Assembly (NCBI GenBank): GCA_041654095.1
Contig: JBAZED010000005.1
Location: 8,605 to 72,604, forward strand
Direction: 5' to 3'
Source of the DNA: UBA1424 sp041654095
Lineage (GTDB): Bacteria; Bacillota_I; Bacilli_A; RFN20; CAG-826
Length of the DNA stretch: 64,000 bases
The notes beneath the pieces are model-generated. The model was not told where the DNA came from and made no database searches. It was given only the letters and a program-made list of their open reading frames with translations. How positions within the stretch are numbered: position 1 is the stretch's first letter; each line of letters begins with the position of its first letter. A program made the position numbers and the translations under genes. Of the stretch, positions 59,039-64,000 are shown piece by piece.

Positions 59039-59767
59039 CTAGATATGGAATCTTCTTCCAAACTCCTTTGCGACTAACGACCGCGCAAAAATCACTAACA
59101 TGAGAAGCGTGAGCAGCGAAAATGAAGAGGCGGCGATCGACATGAAAAGCGAACCCAAGATGTCGACGGCGAAGATGTCGATCATAATCAGCACAAAAGG
59201 AATAAAACCGATGAAGGAGAGAGAAAACTGGGCAATTAGATAATCGCGAAGGCGATGGCGCTGCGAGAGCATGGCGATATTAATCGCCAAGATGAAAGCC
59301 ATCAATGTGGCGGGCATCGCGTAGTCGAGAGACCATTTTGCCAACTCCGAAAAGTTTTCCAAAAAGAGGATATCGGTGATCGATGGGGAAGATGTCACAA
59401 AGTTAATGACGACCAATAAGGTCGAAATGCCAATCGCGTGAAGCATTAATTTTTGGCCGAGATGATCGGTTTTGCGGAAAGTATATAAACCGACAAGCCA
59501 GGCATATAAAACACCGAAACCGACGATCAACGACCACAGAAAACCATTCCAAGTCAACAAATTGATCAAGACGGCGACACCGATCAACAACGGAGCTGAA
59601 ATCGAAATAGCTATAGCTGTTTTTTTCCTGAAATCGCGGAATTTAATATACGAGGGAAAAGATTGTTTGGAGGCCGGTGTCGCACCAGTTTGTATCGCAC
59701 CTTGACAAAGCGGGCAACGGTCGCCTTTCGAAACAACTTGAACTTTGCATTCTGGGCAATAATCCAT
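59039..59767 (-). CDS. Zinc-ribbon membrane protein (DUF6320-like)
   Basis: The 242-residue protein begins MDYCPECKVQVVSKGDRCPL with a CxxC...CxxC zinc ribbon (Cys about 4, 7, 18, 21), then has six membrane helices (about 43-62, 65-85, 95-113, 130-150, 165-185, 195-215). From memory it matches proteins annotated DUF6320 that accompany condensation-type acyltransferases. I start at ATG 59767 with AGGAGGT upstream; the ATG abuts the stop of the acyltransferase gene. Role unknown. Confidence 0.6.
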   Translation of the reverse strand: MDYCPECKVQVVSKGDRCPLCQGAIQTGATPASKQSFPSYIKFRDFRKKTAIAISISAPLLIGVAVLINLLTWNGFLWSLIVGFGVLYAWLVGLYTFRKTDHLGQKLMLHAIGISTLLVVINFVTSSPSITDILFLENFSELAKWSLDYAMPATLMAFILAINIAMLSQRHRLRDYLIAQFSLSFIGFIPFVLIMIDIFAVDILGSLFMSIAASSFSLLTLLMLVIFARSLVAKEFGRRFHI

Positions 59768-59768
59768 C

Positions 59769-61064
59769 CTATGCGACCTCCTCCCAGTAATTGCTTTCAA
59801 TCTCGGCATCAATTCCTAAGTTGACGAGATTGCGGAAGAATTGCATCGGCAAATTCGTATCCCGCGCCTCTCTTAGAATGCTGATGGTCATGATGTTATT
59901 AAAGGTTATGACGCCGATACCATAGGCGCAGTTAATATCGTTTGATAAATTGAATTCGAAGTCTTGGACGTATTGAGACATACTCAACGGCAAAGACACG
60001 ATGCCGATGTTCGACATCGTCAAGGTATTGAGGCGGCCGCCGAACATGATTCCGGCAATCGTCATGGCTGGTTTTTTCAAAAATAGCGGAGTCAGGCGCA
60101 TGGCTAGATTTTGCTCGGCTTGCATGTTGACATTAATGTTTTGAACGATGCTTTCTTTCGTGAGTCCGTCCTTAAAACACCGTTTCACTTGATGCAAAAT
60201 CTCATCGAAATCGCCTTTTTTTTCGTCTTTTACGGCCGAATGGAAAAAGAGAGTGAAGTTGCGAAGTGAATTAGAGGGAAAGATGCGACGGAGATTGACG
60301 GGGATGCAAACATTGACGCGATTGTTCTTAATCATCCGTTCGCCATATACTTGATAAACGGTTTGCGTAAGAAGAGCCGCTAAATATTCAGTGACTGTCG
60401 CATCATGCTTTTTGGCAAGTTCGTGAAGGGCATTTGCGTCGACGCGACCATTGATGACGCCACGCCCTTGACCGCTCGGAAAACGCGGATCTTTGATGTT
60501 GTAAGGCTTCGGGACGACATATCGTTTATGCGGAGCTTTGGTCGTGTATTTTAAGAAGCTGTCTTCGAGCTCATCGGCGCTTGGCGCATGATCATATGTC
60601 AGTATCAGTCCTTCGCTCTCCAGCTTATGGCCTTTTAATTCGAGATAGCGATAGGCCAGCGATTTTAAGAACGTGACGGCCCCAGTTCCATCGGTCAAGC
60701 TGTGAAATACTTCGAGGCTTATGCGGTTTCGATAATAGAAGACGGTAAAACGAAAATAGTTGTTAGCGAACAAATCGATTAATTTGTTAATGCGGCTATC
60801 TTCGGGACGAATTCGGGGAATCTTCTTATTTTCCTCGAGATAATACCAAAAAACGCCGTGGCGAATGCGGACGAACATGGCCGGAAAACGGCGGCGCATA
60901 TCGAGCAGAGCCTTTTGTAAAACATAGGGGTCAACTTCTTCTTTCAAATTGATGGCAAAGCGAAAAACGCACGTATTGCGCCTGCTGATCATCGCCGGAT
61001 AAATTTTAGCGGCATTATCAAGTCGATACCAATCTTTGGATATGCCAAGAGTTTGTTTTGTCAT
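59769..61064 (-). CDS. Condensation/acyltransferase-type protein (PapA/WS-DGAT-like fold)
   Basis: The 431-residue protein belongs to the chloramphenicol-acetyltransferase-like superfamily that includes alcohol acetyltransferases and NRPS condensation domains. The catalytic motif is HSLTDGTGAVTFLKSL (about 136-151, HxxxDG). N-terminal RLDNAAKIYPAMISRRNT and the C-terminal VSLPLSMSQYVQDFEFNL, GIVTFNNIMTISIL match the shared core. It lacks carrier domains, so a free acyl-CoA or acyl-lipid substrate is likely. It is followed in tight order by a zinc-ribbon membrane protein. Substrate unknown. Confidence 0.72.
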   Translation of the reverse strand: MTKQTLGISKDWYRLDNAAKIYPAMISRRNTCVFRFAINLKEEVDPYVLQKALLDMRRRFPAMFVRIRHGVFWYYLEENKKIPRIRPEDSRINKLIDLFANNYFRFTVFYYRNRISLEVFHSLTDGTGAVTFLKSLAYRYLELKGHKLESEGLILTYDHAPSADELEDSFLKYTTKAPHKRYVVPKPYNIKDPRFPSGQGRGVINGRVDANALHELAKKHDATVTEYLAALLTQTVYQVYGERMIKNNRVNVCIPVNLRRIFPSNSLRNFTLFFHSAVKDEKKGDFDEILHQVKRCFKDGLTKESIVQNINVNMQAEQNLAMRLTPLFLKKPAMTIAGIMFGGRLNTLTMSNIGIVSLPLSMSQYVQDFEFNLSNDINCAYGIGVITFNNIMTISILREARDTNLPMQFFRNLVNLGIDAEIESNYWEEVA

Positions 61065-61073
61065 TAAATGTTC

Positions 61074-61091
61074 AGTCGTGTTAACACGACT
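61074..61091. promoter_or_regulatory. Perfect 18-bp palindromic operator candidate
   Basis: AGTCGTGTTAACACGACT is fully palindromic and lies just downstream of the predicted start point of the acyltransferase operon, 9 bases before its ATG. This is typical of TetR-type operators. No regulator gene of that type is in the window. Confidence 0.6.
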
Positions 61092-61098
61092 TTATCAT

Positions 61099-61127
61099 AC
61101 TATACTTGATTCGCGCCTATTCGTAAA
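61099..61127 (-). promoter_or_regulatory. Probable promoter of the acyltransferase operon
   Basis: Minus strand: TTTACG (61122-61127), 17 bases, TATAGT (61099-61104). An overlapping TATGAT (61094-61099) is an alternative -10. The palindrome at 61074-61091 begins at the expected start point. Confidence 0.5.
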
Positions 61128-62102
61128 TCATTTCAATTCGCTGAGGCCGTTTTCCAAAGCTCCAATCCGCTTGGCCATCGCCTTTTTAACAATCCCTTTT
61201 GATTGCAGCAAATCGAAAGCGTGAAAGGTACCCTTCAAGACCGTCAATTCAACTTTTATGCCACTGCTTTCGAGGGTGTGGGCGTATTCAACCGCCTCGT
61301 CGCGCAGACAATCGAATTCCTGAGCTTCGATATAAGCGGGGGGTAATCCTTCGAAAGAAGAGGAGACGGCGGGCGAAGCGTATGAGAGCATGCCGAAGTG
61401 CCCATTTTTCAGATAGATCTTCCACATTTGTTTATTCAGCAGGGAATTCCATCCCGGAGCATCAAAAAAGTCTTTGATCGACTTCGTTTTTTGACGATGA
61501 TCGAGGGCTGGGTAGATGAGCATTTGAAAACAGAGTTGCGGACCATTGCGATCGCGGGTCATGTGGGTGAGAGCGGCCGCCAAACATCCGCCGGCGCTAT
61601 CTCCGGCAACCGCGATGCGGTTTTTATCAATTCCTAATCGCTTGGCGTTGCGGCTCAGCCACAAGAGGGCCGAATAGCAGTCTTCAGCCGGATAAGGAAA
61701 TGAATGTTGAGGAGCCAAGCGATAATGCACGAAGACGACCATTGCTTTGGCGCCAACCGCATAGTCGCGCGACACTTTATGGTGCAAGGACGCTTCGCGA
61801 ATCATGAATCCGCCGCCGTGCAAATACAAAATGGCAGGGGCATTTTTGGCCTTCATGTTTTTGGGCTCATAGATGGTTAAGCCGATGCTCTTACCATCGT
61901 AAGTCGATATCCGTTTTTTGCTCACTTTGACACGTAAATTAATAACCGGTGCCGTCGTCGTTAAAGTGACCGCCGTATTGCTCAATGCCAGTTTGGCAGG
62001 CGTAATTTTAATTGAGCCGAGCGTCATGAAACGCGCATAGTCTTTTAACTCATCGGCAATCGGGTATTTTCTCTTCCAAGCATTTGAAACAAGCAGTGCC
62101 AT
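61128..62102 (-). CDS. Alpha/beta hydrolase of the hormone-sensitive lipase type
   Basis: The 324-residue protein has HSL-family motifs: YLHGGGFMIREAS (HGGG oxyanion, about 94-106), VHYRLAPQHSFPYPAEDCY, nucleophile in VAGDSAGGCLAAAL (GDSAGG, Ser about 168), AYIEAQEFDCLRDEA (catalytic Asp) and GTFHAFDLL (catalytic His). Such enzymes hydrolyse short to medium esters. There is no signal peptide. It lies 63 bases upstream of the acyltransferase promoter, on the same strand, and the two may counteract each other, one making and one breaking an ester. A hairpin AGATTCAA/TTGAATCT lies in its leader (62114-62135). Confidence 0.85.
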   Translation of the reverse strand: MALLVSNAWKRKYPIADELKDYARFMTLGSIKITPAKLALSNTAVTLTTTAPVINLRVKVSKKRISTYDGKSIGLTIYEPKNMKAKNAPAILYLHGGGFMIREASLHHKVSRDYAVGAKAMVVFVHYRLAPQHSFPYPAEDCYSALLWLSRNAKRLGIDKNRIAVAGDSAGGCLAAALTHMTRDRNGPQLCFQMLIYPALDHRQKTKSIKDFFDAPGWNSLLNKQMWKIYLKNGHFGMLSYASPAVSSSFEGLPPAYIEAQEFDCLRDEAVEYAHTLESSGIKVELTVLKGTFHAFDLLQSKGIVKKAMAKRIGALENGLSELK

Positions 62103-62113
62103 AAGTGCCTTTC

Positions 62114-62135
62114 AGATTCAAAAAAAGTTGAATCT
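62114..62135. repeat. Hairpin in the leader of the hydrolase gene
   Basis: AGATTCAA-AAAAAG-TTGAATCT, perfect 8-bp stem, 12 bases upstream of the hydrolase ATG (minus strand), between a GGAGGAG and the actual ribosome site AAAGG. It could shield translation. No terminator U-run follows. Confidence 0.35.
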
Positions 62136-62261
62136 CCTCCTTATTTTACCATGGTTGGATGGTCAAAATGCGGCTCGCGACTAAACTTATTGAAAATATT
62201 CCAAAAAGGATTAAGATTTATCTTACCGATAACGGGATTAAAGAAAAAGCAGGTATTAAAT

Positions 62262-63566
62262 ATGGTATGGACGATTGCCTTGTCGCTGATTACTTGCCTG
62301 ACCATGATCGGTGCTTCTTTATTTAAACCCGACATAAAAATCCGCAAATTAAGTATTAATACTTATTGGCTTATACCATCGCTGGGAGCCACCATTTTGC
62401 TCACTGCAGGGCTCATCACTTTCTCAGACGTCTTCGCCGGCTTGACGGCGGATGCGGCCATCAATCCCTTGAAAATCCTCGCCCTCTTTCTATCGATGAC
62501 GATGATGTCGATCTTCCTCGATGAAGTCGGCCTCTTCCGCTTCTTGGCCGCCGCCGCTCTAAAGAGGGCCAAGACAAGCCAGTTGATGATGTTCATCGTC
62601 CTCTATGCTCTCGTGTCATTTTTGACGATGTTTACGAGCAACGACATCATCATTTTGACTTTCACACCATTCATCTGCTATTTCGCAAAGCGCGCCAAAA
62701 TCGATCCTCTGCCCTACTTGTTCGCCAGCTTTGTCGCCGCCAACACGTGGAGTATGATGTTCATCATCGGCAACCCGACCAATATCTATCTGGCCTCGAG
62801 CCACGGCATCGACTTCATCGCCTATGTCAAGGTCATGTATCTCCCGACCATCTTGGCGGGTTTGGCATCCTTGGGGATTTTGCTTCTTCTCTTCCATAAA
62901 AAACTCTCCGCCCCTCTGAGCGAGGAAGTTGAAAACGTCACGATTAAAAATCGTTTTCTTTTAGCGATCGGCCTCATCGCCTTAGGCGGGTGTACGATTC
63001 TATTGACGATTTCAAGTTATATCAAAGTGGAAATGTACTTGATTACATTGATCTTCGCCGCCGCTCTTTTACTTACGATCTTGATATATAAAGCGCTCAA
63101 GAAGGAAAAACCGGTCGAGCTCCAAATTACATTGCACCGCCTGCCGTGGGACTTAATCCCCTTTATCATCGCTATGTTCGTCATCGTCTTGGCGCTGAAT
63201 AAGCACGGCGTGACCGAATATGTGGCCACCTTCTTCGCCGATTCACTGCCGATTATCAAATATGGCGCCTCATCATTTTTGATGTCCAATTTAATCAACA
63301 ATATTCCGATGAGCGTTCTCTACTCATCAATCACCACTTGCGCTCCGACTTCAATCGTGACGCCCGCGCTTTACGCTTCAATCATCGGAAGCAACCTCGG
63401 AGCCTTTCTGACGCCGATCGGGGCCTTGGCCGGCATGATGTGGATGGGCCTTTTAAAAAACCACGAAGTCAAATTTTCATTTATCCGTTTTGTCTCGTAC
63501 GGCGCCTTGCCTTCGCTCGTCGCACTCGGCGCAGCCCTCCTCGGCTTATTTGTCGTCTCGCAATAA
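62262..63566 (+). CDS. ArsB/NhaD-type permease
   Basis: The 434-residue protein has about 11-12 membrane helices of the ion-transporter (IT) superfamily. SMTMMSIFLDEVGLFRFLAA and VSFLTMFTSNDIIILTFTPF are the first half of the duplicated core, and MFIIGNPTNIYLASSHG matches the GNPTN motif of ArsB-like and SLC13 carriers; the second half has SSFLMSNLINNIPMSVLYSS and IGSNLGAFLTPIGALAGMMW (GSN and TPIGA motifs). Likely exports arsenite or moves Na+ or organic anions; with no arsR, arsC or arsA nearby the substrate is open. I start at ATG 62262, with AGGT upstream, rather than the longer frame at 62151. Confidence 0.82.
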   Translation: MVWTIALSLITCLTMIGASLFKPDIKIRKLSINTYWLIPSLGATILLTAGLITFSDVFAGLTADAAINPLKILALFLSMTMMSIFLDEVGLFRFLAAAALKRAKTSQLMMFIVLYALVSFLTMFTSNDIIILTFTPFICYFAKRAKIDPLPYLFASFVAANTWSMMFIIGNPTNIYLASSHGIDFIAYVKVMYLPTILAGLASLGILLLLFHKKLSAPLSEEVENVTIKNRFLLAIGLIALGGCTILLTISSYIKVEMYLITLIFAAALLLTILIYKALKKEKPVELQITLHRLPWDLIPFIIAMFVIVLALNKHGVTEYVATFFADSLPIIKYGASSFLMSNLINNIPMSVLYSSITTCAPTSIVTPALYASIIGSNLGAFLTPIGALAGMMWMGLLKNHEVKFSFIRFVSYGALPSLVALGAALLGLFVVSQ

Positions 63567-63587
63567 AAAATGAGGCGAACCTCATTT
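63562..63587 (-). terminator. Terminator between convergent genes
   Basis: AAATGAGG-CGAA-CCTCATTT (63568-63587); on the minus strand a TTTTTT run follows (63565-63570). The kinase stop codon (63582-63584) is inside the stem. Confidence 0.7.
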
Positions 63588-64000
63588 CCTGATTTTCGAT
63601 ATTTTGTCGTAGGCTCCGACGACTTCGGCCGAAGGCTTTTCAAACGCTTCTTTCATGGTCACCATGTCTTGATAAGGAATGGTGAGGTGGCGTTTTTCGT
63701 TGCGCGCCAAACACACTTCGAAAGGAATATCGAAGTACACCAGTTCGATAAAATCGAACGAATCGCGAAAAAGCTTCGCCCAGCGAAGGCGTCGCGCATT
63801 ATCGGTCGCTGACGAATCGGCGATGACGATCGCTTTGGTTTTGACCTTTTCCAATATTAAGCTTTCGAATCTTTTCCAAACGCTATCTTCATTGGAAAAA
63901 TCATCGGCGCGCCCGAATAGTTCGAGGCGAATTTGATCGCTGGCCACAATCGCCACATCGCCATGCTTAAGCGCGTACTCGTGCGCATAAGTACTTTTCC
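63582..64000 (-). CDS. P-loop kinase-like protein, N-terminus beyond window edge
   Basis: The frame runs off the right edge. The earliest visible residues are KSTYAHEYALKHGDVAIVAS, so the Walker A GxxGKST is at the edge. DSSATDNARRLRWAKLF and YFDIPFEVCLARNEKR match the AAA_33/polynucleotide-kinase-like predicted kinases, with a lid Arg in RNEKR. Such proteins phosphorylate nucleotides, nucleosides or small substrates; the true substrate is not clear. 139 visible residues; the stop codon is inside the terminator stem. Confidence 0.65.
   Translation of the reverse strand, partial: KSTYAHEYALKHGDVAIVASDQIRLELFGRADDFSNEDSVWKRFESLILEKVKTKAIVIADSSATDNARRLRWAKLFRDSFDFIELVYFDIPFEVCLARNEKRHLTIPYQDMVTMKEAFEKPSAEVVGAYDKISKIRK

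Noticed and set aside
1..64000. CRISPR array, prophage or restriction-modification system
   Set aside because: No regularly spaced repeats, no cas, integrase, capsid or methyltransferase genes for DNA were seen.

Overview
The window looks like a chromosomal segment of a low-to-moderate GC member of the Bacillota, most likely from the Bacilli/Erysipelotrichia side close to the wall-less Mollicutes relatives. Support comes from the gene order dnaX-ybaB-recR-tmk-holB-ricT-rsmI, a comFA/comFC pair, a uvrX/yolD pair, cardiolipin synthase, secG, and strong AGGAGG-type ribosome binding sites. TGA is a stop codon here: prfB is present and keeps its programmed frameshift at an in-frame TGA, which argues against the mycoplasma code. 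The exact lineage is inference.

Layout. 1-3.6 kb: a three-gene operon of secreted or anchored surface proteins resembling TasA/camelysin-type fibre components, with a good promoter and a palindrome just downstream of it. 3.6-10.7 kb: an accessory, repeat-rich region holding a lone BtrH-like protein, a secreted metallo-beta-lactamase-fold protein with OB and Ig-like domains, two diverged copies of an unknown small ORF flanking it, an IS3 transposase remnant and a large surface protein. 10.7-20.5 kb: tRNA-Ala(CGC), a CvpA-like protein, a Y-family polymerase with YolD, an ECF sigma/anti-sigma pair, an M29 aminopeptidase, a ThyX-like protein with folD, and cardiolipin synthase. 20.6-37.5 kb: housekeeping blocks for secretion, repair, release factors, competence and tRNA modification (secG, uvrB, prfB, secA, comFC, comFA, rpiB, tsaC-like, prmC, prfA), then divergently dnaX to rsmI.

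37.5-48.8 kb: YfhO membrane protein, nitroreductase, a DUF1538 transporter with two PII-like proteins, a pseudouridine synthase, a patatin, and a ferrous iron uptake operon (feoA, feoB, a Cys-rich partner) divergent from a DtxR-type regulator. 48.8-52.3 kb: a compact putrescine pathway whose first gene appears to be a natural fusion of arginine decarboxylase with agmatine deiminase, followed by N-carbamoylputrescine amidase. 52.3-64 kb: esterases, coaD, a nucleoside-sugar-type epimerase, a DUF3810 metallopeptidase-like protein, a UshA-type lipoprotein nucleotidase, an esterase/condensation-type acyltransferase/zinc-ribbon membrane protein cluster controlled by a perfect 18-bp palindrome, an ArsB-like permease and a truncated P-loop kinase.

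The most interesting items are the decarboxylase-deiminase fusion, the surface fibre-like operon, the acyltransferase cluster with its palindromic operator, and the duplicated unknown ORF around the secreted metallo-beta-lactamase-fold protein.
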